A stretch of 64,000 nucleotides of DNA from CAVRCT01 sp963719645 (lineage in GTDB: Bacteria > Pseudomonadota > Gammaproteobacteria > DSM-16500): positions 186,001 through 250,000 of the forward strand of contig CAVRCT010000007.1 of NCBI GenBank assembly GCA_963719645.1, in the 5' to 3' direction. The notes beneath the pieces were generated by a model that worked only from the letters and a program-made list of their open reading frames with translations, did no database searches and was not told the origin of the DNA. The translations under genes were made by a program, and so were the position numbers. Position 1 is the first letter of the stretch. Every line of letters starts with the position of its first letter. Below, in pieces: positions 55,712 through 64,000 of the stretch.

Positions 55712-57298
55712 ATGACAACATTCAATATCATGAGAGAAAAATTTATTGGCGAATTAGATGCTTTAGATCCAGAAGAATTTGCAGACCTTATAGCGGACTT
55801 TGAAAATATAAAAGCACCTAATAATTTATCTAAAATTGAAGCAGAGATGTATTGCAAAGTAAAATTATTGTATCTCACAGCGAAAAGCCTTTCAGAGGAA
55901 TATTTTAATAGGCAAGACGATTACGGCAAGATCAAATTAATATCTTTATTCAAAGATGAGTTTGGAGAAGAGCAAGAAGTGCTAGAACAGATGGGTATAG
56001 AAGTTGATCCGGAGGTTTTTGATTCAAATTTTAAGTCTGTAAAAAGAATGGGAACGCGATTAAAAAAGCTTTTAAATAAATTAGAAGGTAAAAGTAAACT
56101 TGATGAAGAGAAAGAGCATTTTAGACCGTTGACTCCGGTAAAAGAAGTGCGTAAATCCAAATCTTATTTTGATAAGATGGATATCGATGTTGATATGGAT
56201 GAATACGAAGCGGTTCTTTTAGATGAAAAGACTGTTATCGGAACCACAGGCCTTGCCTGTTGTGGAGCGATTATTGTTATTGGTCAAAATGCAAAAGGAC
56301 AATACCATGCATGCGTTGGGCATTACTCCACGCCTTCCGTTGCAGATATTAAAGAACAACGTAGGTTTATGCTGACCGAACTGAAGATTAGACGTAACAC
56401 AATAAAAACAACTTTCATAGGTGGTTGCATTGGATCCTTAGCGTCACATTGCAACTTAGCAACGAAAGCCGATGAATTAGTTGATCAAATGTATGTGGGT
56501 CTCGCTGATATAGAATTTATGGAAGGGACTAACATCGCTGTACGGTTGAAACATGGCAGACCTATTATTAATTACGCAACCATTTCAGAAGATCCTGTGA
56601 TAGAAGATATTAAATATTCTAGCCATGAAGATATCTTCTGCCCCAAAGAAGATGCAGACATGTCAGATACAGTCTGCGAAGATGAAAAAAAGCACGACCA
56701 AAGTGATGATGTGGATATGCTTGATGTTAGCAAAACGAATCAAAAAGATGAAAGCAAGCAGCAATTACCGAAATTACTTAGTTCAAGTTCATCAGGATTT
56801 CATTCCGTCCATGCTTCTGTTAAGAAATCATTGGAGTTTTCATCTTCGAGTGCAGGCTTAGGACTTCCTCCAGCCGGTGCAAAGATTGCAAAAATTAAAC
56901 CCTTTCAACAAGCAAGCAATTTATCTAATCTAGGATTTACAGCAATTCATGAAAGATCAGAGCAATCACCGGAATTGCCTGCAGCACAATCATCCTCACG
57001 TGTTGGTTCATCATTAATAGTGCCGCGTATAGATGGAGTCAATCTATTTAAAACACCTTCGCCTCACAAGCAATCGACAAAGCTATGCGAACGAAAAGTA
57101 AAAACATCTGTTAGAAAATTATTTTCTCAAGATATACCTTCAGCACCAAAAAAGCGTAAAGAAAATCCTGTTGATTCCAGTTCTGCTGACGATCACGCGG
57201 CGCTTTTAATAGCTTTCAGCCAGGCGGATCAATTTCAAAATAGTTCTTTATTAAAAACAGCTGACAGACCTGTTGCTAAAAAAGCACGAATGTCGTGA
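55712..57298 (+). CDS. Orphan protein with nuclear-localisation-like motifs (putative effector)
   Basis: 528 residues. An ordered acidic N-terminal ~330 residues (including a GLACCGAIIVIGQNAKG segment) is followed by a disordered, Ser-rich C-terminal ~190 residues. Near residue 478 it has APKKRKENP, matching the SV40-type monopartite nuclear signal (PKKRK), and it ends AKKARMS. No bacterial family recognised. These motifs only matter if the protein reaches a eukaryotic cell, so this is suggestive of a nuclear-targeted effector rather than proof. Confidence 0.7.
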   Translation: MTTFNIMREKFIGELDALDPEEFADLIADFENIKAPNNLSKIEAEMYCKVKLLYLTAKSLSEEYFNRQDDYGKIKLISLFKDEFGEEQEVLEQMGIEVDPEVFDSNFKSVKRMGTRLKKLLNKLEGKSKLDEEKEHFRPLTPVKEVRKSKSYFDKMDIDVDMDEYEAVLLDEKTVIGTTGLACCGAIIVIGQNAKGQYHACVGHYSTPSVADIKEQRRFMLTELKIRRNTIKTTFIGGCIGSLASHCNLATKADELVDQMYVGLADIEFMEGTNIAVRLKHGRPIINYATISEDPVIEDIKYSSHEDIFCPKEDADMSDTVCEDEKKHDQSDDVDMLDVSKTNQKDESKQQLPKLLSSSSSGFHSVHASVKKSLEFSSSSAGLGLPPAGAKIAKIKPFQQASNLSNLGFTAIHERSEQSPELPAAQSSSRVGSSLIVPRIDGVNLFKTPSPHKQSTKLCERKVKTSVRKLFSQDIPSAPKKRKENPVDSSSADDHAALLIAFSQADQFQNSSLLKTADRPVAKKARMS

Positions 57299-57349
57299 AT
57301 CACTTATAGGTTGCACTCATAGCCTTACTCGAATTTTCAGTGTTAATTC

Positions 57350-57375
57350 AATGTGTCATGCCAGCATGACACATT
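57350..57375. terminator. Bidirectional hairpin after the orphan gene
   Basis: AATGTGTCATGC pairs perfectly with GCATGACACATT around a 2-base loop, inside longer imperfect arms. It is likely to end transcription of the upstream gene and is shared with family G. Confidence 0.5.
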
Positions 57376-57449
57376 AAAATTCAGCAAACCAGAGTGAGTA
57401 TTTTCATGATATATTGAATCATTAAACAATACATTCATTGAGAATACCT

Positions 57450-58142
57450 ATGATTTACGTACGCAAAAGTCATGAGCGTGGCAGAGGCCAAACAAATTGG
57501 CTTAATAGTTTTCATACTTTTTCATTCGCAGACTATTATGATCCTGGCTTTATGGGGTTTAGCAGCTTACGCGTGATTAACGAAGACACAGTGCAACCCG
57601 GTTTTGGTTTTGGCAAGCATCCTCACGATAACATGGAAATTATTTCTTATGTGATTGAAGGTTCACTAGAGCATAAAGATAGCATGGGTACAGGATCTGT
57701 CATTAGGCCGGGTGAAATTCAAATAATGACGGCAGGCACAGGTGTTGAACACAGCGAATTTAATCATTCAAAAACAGACCTCTTGCATTTTTTACAAATC
57801 TGGATTATTCCTGAAAAACAAAATTTAAAACCCAGTTATCAACAAATGACTATTCAAAAAATGAATAATCAATTTATTCTGTTAGGCTCACATGAAGAAA
57901 AAGAAAATACAGTCACGATTCATCAAAACGTGAATTTGTATGTTGCTTTTCTCACGCAGGGTGATGCGATCGATTATCCACTCAAGAATGATCGAATGGC
58001 CTGGTTGCAATTAATTAAAGGCGCAATCAAATTAAATAATATTGAATTATCTGCGGGTGATGGTATAGCTATTCAGGATGAAAAAATAAATATTCACTGT
58101 GACAAAGATGCGGAGTTTCTATTTTTTGATTTAGGCAATTAA
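57450..58142 (+). CDS. Pirin family protein
   Basis: 230 residues from the ATG at 57450. A bicupin with the pirin metal site: HPHDNMEIISYVIEGSLEHKDS near residue 58 and GTGVEHSEFNH near 101. The length matches the bacterial YhhW-type quercetin dioxygenase-like branch. It binds a metal and may act on flavonoids or as a redox sensor. It stands alone between two orphan effector-like genes. Confidence 0.92.
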   Translation: MIYVRKSHERGRGQTNWLNSFHTFSFADYYDPGFMGFSSLRVINEDTVQPGFGFGKHPHDNMEIISYVIEGSLEHKDSMGTGSVIRPGEIQIMTAGTGVEHSEFNHSKTDLLHFLQIWIIPEKQNLKPSYQQMTIQKMNNQFILLGSHEEKENTVTIHQNVNLYVAFLTQGDAIDYPLKNDRMAWLQLIKGAIKLNNIELSAGDGIAIQDEKINIHCDKDAEFLFFDLGN

Positions 58143-58260
58143 AGACATTTATACTACCATGATGGTATTAGAATGTATTTATTATAATTTTATAATCTTA
58201 ATGTTTCCTTAATCTTATTTGTATATCATTTAAAATCCATTATTTGAAAGAGATAGAAAA

Positions 58261-59085
58261 ATGTCATTTTTACGAACTTTTACATTACTCGAAATGCTAC
58301 CTAACAACACAATTGATAACGATACCATTGATATTAATGTTTCGTTTAAGGGGTTAATTTACTCGCAATCGATGAGTTTAAAAAGCATTGTGGATTCTAC
58401 AAAACCAAATGAAGGAATAATATTTGAAGGATCTTATGCAATCGATGAAAAATATTATGAGTTATTCGTGAGCTACTCAGATATCAAGCTCGCTTTTTTG
58501 CTTTTTCCCAACGTGAAATCTCTTACTTTGCAACCATCGAATGTTCACGAAATGACGCCAGATGAGATCGCGAAGGCTAATATAAATTTTCCGGGAAACT
58601 TACAAAGAGCCAAGGAGAAGTCGCTAAAAGACCCTGTTTTCTTAGATTTAAAGGAAAAGTTTTCTGCTGCCGATGCAAAACAAACAACATCTGCTACAGC
58701 TAACGCATCAGCCGCAAAATACAAATCATCGAATCTAAGTGTGCTCTTAGGTGATAAAAAAAGCGAAACGACAATAGAACAAAAAAATATTCCTCGAGCA
58801 ATGAAAGAAAAGTTGTTTGCACTGACACAAATGCACTTAAAGTGGAGTCATTATCACAGCAGTCAAAATGCTTTATACATGACGAGGCTTGATAGACAAG
58901 GCGCGCGGGATTTACGTATGATCATTGCTAAAAGAAGTCAGCATACAGTGATGCCAGTAAATTTTTATGAGAATGAGAAGAATGCATTTTTATTACTTGA
59001 TGCTAAAAAAGTAGATAATTTTCACCTATCAGCCGATACGCAGACTTATTTAAAGTATTCACCTCCTAAACGCCGCAAACAGTGA
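58261..59085 (+). CDS. Orphan protein ending in a basic nuclear-localisation-like tail
   Basis: 274 residues, no signal peptide, no membrane segment, no recognised family. The last residues are PPKRRKQ, a short basic cluster after Pro, like a monopartite nuclear signal. A Ser/Ala-rich linker lies at about 140-170. The basic-tail style resembles the protein encoded at 55712-57298. Confidence 0.62.
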   Translation: MSFLRTFTLLEMLPNNTIDNDTIDINVSFKGLIYSQSMSLKSIVDSTKPNEGIIFEGSYAIDEKYYELFVSYSDIKLAFLLFPNVKSLTLQPSNVHEMTPDEIAKANINFPGNLQRAKEKSLKDPVFLDLKEKFSAADAKQTTSATANASAAKYKSSNLSVLLGDKKSETTIEQKNIPRAMKEKLFALTQMHLKWSHYHSSQNALYMTRLDRQGARDLRMIIAKRSQHTVMPVNFYENEKNAFLLLDAKKVDNFHLSADTQTYLKYSPPKRRKQ

Positions 59086-59100
59086 TTTGTGAATAGGTGC

Positions 59101-59254
59101 GCTTAAGAAAGGGCTGTCATCCTGAGTGCTTTTTGCTCCGAAGGATCTCCCGCAAATTTCTGATGTTTAGCTAAAATATTCTTAAGCATCTCTCTACTAT
59201 ATAGGGAGATCCTTCGGAGCAAAAAGCACTCAGGATGACAGCCCTTTCTTAAGC
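59101..59254. repeat. Family E palindromic repeat
   Basis: GCTTAAGAAAGGGCTGTCAT at the left pairs with the exact complement at the right, and inner arms (GCTCCGAAGGATCTCC) also pair. A degenerate relative is at 48475-48636. It forms one large hairpin between the two convergent genes. Confidence 0.8.
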
Positions 59255-59330
59255 ACCTCTTGCAATAATGAATAAGGAATTACGCTACAAGGCCGTTTCA
59301 CACGGGGTACTTGCTAGGTGATAACCCAAA

Positions 59331-59732
59331 TTAATTTGATTTTTTCGCTGCCGATGGAACTCGTTTGCATATCTCTGTGCCCAATTTACTTTCGCCTAAA
59401 TAAACCCAATAACCCTGCATGGTATTCTTATCATCTGTTAGTGTATATTGTTCAAGACCTACACGTTTTAAGTTTTGAATGTCTTGAAACACGACAGACA
59501 TGAGAGTGGGATCGTACTGACCACCGGTCGCAATATAGCTTTCACCCGTATCGTATTTCATCGTTAATTTATAAACGGTATTTTGTTGGGCAACTACAAC
59601 GGTCCCTGAATAACTTTTATTTAAATAGGGATCTGTACCCGTGCATGAGTAAGTGCCTACAAAAACATCTTCATTTCCAGCTGATGCTAGTGCAGGGAGA
59701 AGCAGTAATATGAATGTACAGAGTGATTTCAT
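59331..59732 (-). CDS. Small secreted or periplasmic protein
   Basis: 133 residues. A clear signal peptide (MKSLCTFILLLLPALASAGN, cleavage after ASA). The mature part is beta-rich with two Cys (TYSCTG and TEICKR) likely to form a disulphide. Repeated Tyr/Gly/Thr pattern suggests a small beta-sandwich. No family assigned. Confidence 0.75.
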   Translation of the reverse strand: MKSLCTFILLLLPALASAGNEDVFVGTYSCTGTDPYLNKSYSGTVVVAQQNTVYKLTMKYDTGESYIATGGQYDPTLMSVVFQDIQNLKRVGLEQYTLTDDKNTMQGYWVYLGESKLGTEICKRVPSAAKKSN

Positions 59733-59858
59733 AAGTGAACCCTTTAAAAAGTTTTTTATAAAAAAAATCGAGTCATCAACTAAACATTATCAATTAAATC
59801 AGCCTGAGTCACAATACCCAGGGAGTTTTAGCAAGTTGCTAAAATCTATAGGCTACCC

Positions 59859-60094
59859 CAATGGCACTAGCTTAAGAACGTCGTCCCGGAATTTACTGGC
59901 GCTTAATGAGCGCTTTTTGCGAATTTAGCGCCAGTTAATGTCCGGGATCCATTTTGCTTAAAGCATATAAGTTAAAAGCAAGAGGGCGATAAATTGAAGA
60001 TGGATCCCGGACATTAAGTAGCTCTAAACGAGCAAAAGGCGCTCGTTAAGAGCTACTAAATTCCGGGACGACAGTTCTTAAGCTAGTGCCATTG
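59859..60094. mobile_element. Family D MITE (copy D5, inverted)
   Basis: 236 bp with ends CAATGGCACTAGCTTAAGAA and complement. It is flanked by a 10-bp direct repeat TAGGCTACCC (59849-59858 and 60095-60104). The internal hairpins are in the same order as D2. Confidence 0.9.
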
Positions 60095-60184
60095 TAGGCT
60101 ACCCGAAAAGTTTCAACATCTTTGTTTGCACCTTGCTGAGCGAGGTAATGCCTCTAGCGCTATCGAGAGCCGGATAAGGTGAAA

Positions 60185-60760
60185 TCAAACTTGCTTTACT
60201 TCTTTATTCCGAAAGCAATCAATCGTATGATCATTTACCATTCCAACCGCTTGCATAAAGGCGTAACAAATCGTACTGCCAACGAATTTAAATCCTTTCT
60301 TTTTTAAGTCTTTTGACATTTGATCAGAAATAACAGTATGCGCCGGAATTTTTTTAAAATCTTTCCAGTTATTTTGAAGGGGTTTTCCGTCAACAAAATG
60401 CCAAATATATTTACTCAAGGAATCCCATTCTTGTAGCAAATCAAGATACGCTTGAGCATTCGAGATGGTCGACGCTATTTTTAAACGATTGCGAATAATA
60501 CCCGGATTCTCTAACAACGCAGCCACTTTTTTTGCATTATATTTTGCAATTTTCTCAGGATTAAAATTATCAAACAAGCGCCGATAATTTTCACGTTTTT
60601 TTAAAACAGTGATCCAACTTAATCCGGCTTGTGCACCTTCTAGATTGAGAAATTCAAAAAGCAATCTATCATCATGAATCGGCACACCCCATTCATTATC
60701 ATGATAATGAATGTAAATAGGATCATCAGAAACCCACACACAACGTTTTTTATCATCCAT
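60185..60760 (-). CDS. tag: DNA-3-methyladenine glycosylase I
   Basis: 191 residues from the ATG at 60760; removes 3-methyladenine from DNA. CVWVSDDPIYIHYHDNEWGVP and EGAQAGLSWITVLKKRENYR are diagnostic, and the zinc-binding NDHTIDCF motif closes the protein. It lies 28 bp downstream of purT, so it is probably co-transcribed. Confidence 0.95.
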   Translation of the reverse strand: MDDKKRCVWVSDDPIYIHYHDNEWGVPIHDDRLLFEFLNLEGAQAGLSWITVLKKRENYRRLFDNFNPEKIAKYNAKKVAALLENPGIIRNRLKIASTISNAQAYLDLLQEWDSLSKYIWHFVDGKPLQNNWKDFKKIPAHTVISDQMSKDLKKKGFKFVGSTICYAFMQAVGMVNDHTIDCFRNKEVKQV

Positions 60761-60788
60761 TTTTAACCTCAGCCACTGCGGAAATTTT

Positions 60789-61973
60789 TCAGATAATTTC
60801 AATCTCAATTGTTTGCATGACACGGGCCGCTTTATCACGTGCAGCCAAAATAGAATCACCTAAACTTAAGGCAACACCTAAACGCCGCTCGCCTTGAATG
60901 TCTGGTTTGCCAAATAAGCGTAATTGCGTATCATCCAATTGCAACGCTTTTTCTAAGTGATGATAGCGGATTTCATTGCCATGTCCTTGACCTAATAATG
61001 CTGCAGAAGCAGCGAATCCGAGTTGTTTTACGGTAGGAATAGGTAATCCTAGAATCGCGCGTACATGCAAAGCAAATTGAGAGAGATTTTGAGAAATTAG
61101 AGTCACTAATCCGGTGTCATGTGGACGAGGTGATACTTCACTGAAATAAACTTCTTCGTCTTTAATAAAAAATTCCACACCAAATAAACCCCATCCGCCT
61201 AACGCATCTGTGATCTGTTGCGCGATCTGTTCGGCTTTTGCTAAAACCGATGGCGGCATAGGATGCGGCTGCCATGATTCACGATAATCTCCATTCACTT
61301 GAATATGACCGATGGGCGCGCAAAAAGTGGTGCCATTGATGTGTCGAATCGTTAAGAGTGTGATTTCATAATCAAAAGGAATAAATTCTTCAACAATAAT
61401 TTTGCCAGCGCCCGCGCGTCCCGCAGATTGTGCATATTGCCATGCAAGAGCGCACTCTTCTTGTTTGCGAACGATGCGTTGACCTTTACCAGACGAGCTC
61501 ATCACGGGTTTGATAACGCAAGGTAAACCGATTCGATTAACAGCTTGCAAAAATTCTTCTTCTGAATTTGCGAAAAAATAACGAGAGGTAGGAATGCTAA
61601 GCTGTTCTGCCGCTAAACGGCGAATGCCTTCACGATTCATTGTTAGTTGAGTGGCTTTGGCAGTCGGCACGATGTGATAGCCTTCTTGCTCTAATTCGAC
61701 TAACGTGTCAGTGGCAATGGCTTCAATTTCAGGCACGATAAAATCAGGTTGTTCAGTTTCAATAACGTTGCGTAGTGCAGCACTATCTAGCATAGAGATC
61801 ACATAACGTTTGTGCGCAACTTGCATGGCTGGTGCATTGGCATAACGATCGACAGCAATGACTTCGATACCAAGACGTTGTGCTTCAATCGCAACTTCTT
61901 TGCCGAGTTCACCGGCGCCTAAGAGTAAAAATTTTGTGGCTGAGGAAGTGTGCGGGGTGCCGATTGTGCTCAT
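60789..61973 (-). CDS. purT: Formate-dependent phosphoribosylglycinamide formyltransferase 2
   Basis: 394 residues; ATP-grasp enzyme making FGAR from GAR, formate and ATP in purine synthesis. LLLGAGELGKEVAIEAQRLG at the N-terminus, GLPCVIKPVMSSSGKGQ as the ATP-grasp loop, and SEVSPRPHDTGLVTLISQ. Length normal. Upstream lies a divergent promoter region and a hairpin shared with the next gene. Confidence 0.96.
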   Translation of the reverse strand: MSTIGTPHTSSATKFLLLGAGELGKEVAIEAQRLGIEVIAVDRYANAPAMQVAHKRYVISMLDSAALRNVIETEQPDFIVPEIEAIATDTLVELEQEGYHIVPTAKATQLTMNREGIRRLAAEQLSIPTSRYFFANSEEEFLQAVNRIGLPCVIKPVMSSSGKGQRIVRKQEECALAWQYAQSAGRAGAGKIIVEEFIPFDYEITLLTIRHINGTTFCAPIGHIQVNGDYRESWQPHPMPPSVLAKAEQIAQQITDALGGWGLFGVEFFIKDEEVYFSEVSPRPHDTGLVTLISQNLSQFALHVRAILGLPIPTVKQLGFAASAALLGQGHGNEIRYHHLEKALQLDDTQLRLFGKPDIQGERRLGVALSLGDSILAARDKAARVMQTIEIEII

Positions 61974-62114
61974 GGTACGAAATTCTCCTGATATTGCATT
62001 GCGTGTTTTGAGGATAAAAGCCTAGCAAAATGAAAAGATATTTGCTAGTGAATACCTATTTTTCCTCCTTCAATTTGAGTTATAAGCAATGAAAGTGTAT
62101 TATGCGGCATCGCT

Positions 62115-62146
62115 AAAAAAACATTAACCATCTGTAATGTTTTTTT
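62115..62146. terminator. Perfect hairpin between purT and the PcfJ-like gene
   Basis: AAAAAAACATTA and TAATGTTTTTTT form a perfect 12-bp stem with an 8-base loop. Both neighbours are transcribed away from it, so a terminator role is odd. It may instead be an attenuator or mark a small transcript. Confidence 0.4.
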
Positions 62147-62179
62147 GCATTTTAAACCTATAAAAAATAGAGAAAATTT

Positions 62180-64000
62180 ATGAAAACGTCGAGATTGGCA
62201 GCAACGTCATTCGCTCAGCCCGCGCAGCGCAAAACATTTCTTGCAACATCTGTTTCAGGAGCATCTTTAAGTAGCCGTGCAAGATTTTTTCCCCGTGCTT
62301 CATATAGCAGCGTGAGTGGCCCTTTGGGTCCCCACAAATTATTCAATGCTGCTAGGAATGTTCTCGGGCGTCAGCAGCACCTTGGGTTGAAGCGTGCACT
62401 TAGTACAACAGCACATAACGCCGATGTTACCCATTTGATTAAGCCCGGTGAGTCGAAGGATGTGTACGCGGCCATTTATACAACTAGCTACTCTGAGCCT
62501 TTTAGTCTTTTACTAAAAGAAAAAGATGGATATTTACAGACATTGTTTGATAAGCGTGGTATTGCGAAAACATCACCCGGGTGGTTACTTCAACACGTGC
62601 CAGGTATGAATAACACCGAGAAGCTTCATCTTAAGGGTATGGAATCAGGCAGTATTAGTGAAACTAAATATTTCTCGCAAAAAAACTGGATTCATTTCTT
62701 AGATTATCTTAACCCACTTATTATAGGTAACTTACAAGTTGATAGCCCGCATAGAAGACATCTCGTTGATACCTATAATTTTTGCCTGACGGATGACCCG
62801 ATTGTCACCCGGAACAGAAGCCAAGCAGTTGGATCGTTTCCTGTCATAAGACATCTTGTCAAGCCGTGTCGTTTTAAATGGGAAAAGGAAACAACATTTA
62901 TTAAGCATATAGATAAAGGTTTATCTCCAATAGAGGCATTAAAAGAATATTTTGAGTTTGCGCCATGGGCAACCGAAACATTTTTTAAACGGATGGCTTT
63001 TGCTTCTGATGACATTCAGTTAAAACAAATTGGCAAATTTTTAGCACGTGGTTTACATATGAATGGTCAATTTGATACAAAACGTTATGGCTTACGAGTA
63101 ATGAATATTCCTTCATCGATAAAAGATCATGAAAATTTTAAAGCGATGTTGGATGTTGTCGCTGCAGTTGAATGCCTTGGTGACAATGATGCTATTCCTT
63201 CCCAGCTACTGATAAACACAGGGAATGATTGGGCTAAAAATAAAATATTAGTTAAGAATGAAACATCTTCTTTTACACATTCTGTGCGGGATTATTTTAA
63301 AGCTGTTGCAGAGGATTTACTGGCTCCTTATTTTTTTACAAAGCTAAGTCAACCGTATACTGCTAAAGGACACGCCATACCTGATCAATTCACTCAACCC
63401 GATTTTGTAAATTATATTATTGGGACATTACGAGATATTGTGGGTGAACAGCTAACTGTTTCTCTTACCCCGGTTACTCTGCAAGGTTATTCAAATAGAT
63501 GGCATCGCAATCAAACTGTCATTCATTCAAAAAAACCGCTGCTTTTGGACAAAACAAAACAAACTGAAAACAAAAAAAATGAATGGTACGCAATTATTCA
63601 AGATCAAACGATTGAAGGTTATGTCTATGAGGTACTCACTAACCAACAGCAACTCTCTCGCGAAGGTGAGGAAATGCATCATTGTGTAGGTGGTTATGCA
63701 AAAAGGTGCAAAGCGGGAAGAATCCATATTCTTTCGGGGAAAGGACCAAATGGTGAGCGTTTCACGCTGGAAATTGCAAGAGAAAACAATAAATTTATCG
63801 TGAGTCAATTGCTTGGTGCTTATAATAAACCCGTTTCATCGGATATCAGCGCAGCTGCAAATTCACTGGTCGATCAAATCAATACGGGAGAAGTAACGAG
63901 TCATTCAAAATGTGGTGCTATCGCAAGCGGCGAATCCCTCCAGAGCCAATTTGGATTTGATCTTTTTGATAGCCAAGCAAGAGAAGGTCTTTTCCAGGCA
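62180..64000 (+). CDS. PcfJ-domain protein, incomplete (runs off the window)
   Basis: 607 codons without a stop to the window end. The first ~90 residues are Ala/Ser/Arg-rich and look disordered. The middle is helical and unrecognised. About residues 470-570 match the PcfJ domain: LSREGEEMHHCVGGYAKRC, then TLEIARENN and the QLLGAYNKPV motif (equivalent to QxxGxxN). PcfJ-like proteins occur on conjugative elements and in Legionellales genomes; their function is unclear. The full length cannot be read here. Confidence 0.72.
   Translation, partial: MKTSRLAATSFAQPAQRKTFLATSVSGASLSSRARFFPRASYSSVSGPLGPHKLFNAARNVLGRQQHLGLKRALSTTAHNADVTHLIKPGESKDVYAAIYTTSYSEPFSLLLKEKDGYLQTLFDKRGIAKTSPGWLLQHVPGMNNTEKLHLKGMESGSISETKYFSQKNWIHFLDYLNPLIIGNLQVDSPHRRHLVDTYNFCLTDDPIVTRNRSQAVGSFPVIRHLVKPCRFKWEKETTFIKHIDKGLSPIEALKEYFEFAPWATETFFKRMAFASDDIQLKQIGKFLARGLHMNGQFDTKRYGLRVMNIPSSIKDHENFKAMLDVVAAVECLGDNDAIPSQLLINTGNDWAKNKILVKNETSSFTHSVRDYFKAVAEDLLAPYFFTKLSQPYTAKGHAIPDQFTQPDFVNYIIGTLRDIVGEQLTVSLTPVTLQGYSNRWHRNQTVIHSKKPLLLDKTKQTENKKNEWYAIIQDQTIEGYVYEVLTNQQQLSREGEEMHHCVGGYAKRCKAGRIHILSGKGPNGERFTLEIARENNKFIVSQLLGAYNKPVSSDISAAANSLVDQINTGEVTSHSKCGAIASGESLQSQFGFDLFDSQAREGLFQA

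Overview
The window looks like chromosome from an AT-rich gammaproteobacterium of the Legionellales type (Legionella/Coxiella/Berkiella-like). The block pncC, recA, recX, alaS, lysC, csrA, tRNA-Ser, tRNA-Arg is a classic gammaproteobacterial arrangement. Eukaryote-like or host-directed genes are unusually frequent: two ankyrin proteins, one with a lipase domain, a Rab/Ras-like GTPase, a Fic protein, and several orphan proteins, two with nuclear-localisation-like basic tails. This suggests an intracellular lifestyle. The taxonomic call is an inference from gene content and order.

Layout. 0-13.8 kb is mostly housekeeping: VanX-type dipeptidase, two Arg tRNAs, an orphan membrane protein, tRNA-Ser, csrA, lysC, alaS, recX, recA, pncC, mutS and a squalene/phytoene-synthase-like protein. 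14.2-17.7 kb is a large ankyrin protein. 18.3-27.4 kb holds rluB-scpB-scpA, a Sua5-type tRNA-modification gene coupled to a secreted serine hydrolase, a fused ABC-ATPase/TOPRIM-like gene that resembles a single-chain PARIS/OLD defence protein, icd (long type) and murF.

27.7-32.4 kb is the most unusual part. A small host gene is split by a 4,102-bp GC-rich foreign element with actinobacterial/phage-like small genes, an HNH-like protein, a zinc ribbon, four regularly spaced DnaA-box-like sequences and a set of large hairpins. The element is flanked by a 7-bp repeat (CCAGCGT). Removing it restores the host frame exactly, and circularising it extends one of its own ORFs back to an ATG. It is therefore best read as an integrated small circular replicon or phage-derived circle; a chimeric assembly is the main alternative.

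32.5-45.1 kb carries pabB-pabA, an orphan parB, a MASE1-PAS-GGDEF-EAL protein, fic, a small orphan, and a two-gene effector-like operon (ankyrin/duplicated lipase plus GTPase). 45.6-64 kb has acnA with an odd N-terminal extension, an AAA/DUF4143 ATPase, a decayed IS4-family element, ohr, pirin, tag, purT, several orphans and the start of a PcfJ-domain protein.

Nearly every long intergenic gap is filled by palindromic, MITE-like repeats. At least seven families are visible (called A to G here). Family D is about 237 bp, has near-perfect terminal inverted repeats, and makes 10-11 bp target duplications at three of its sites.
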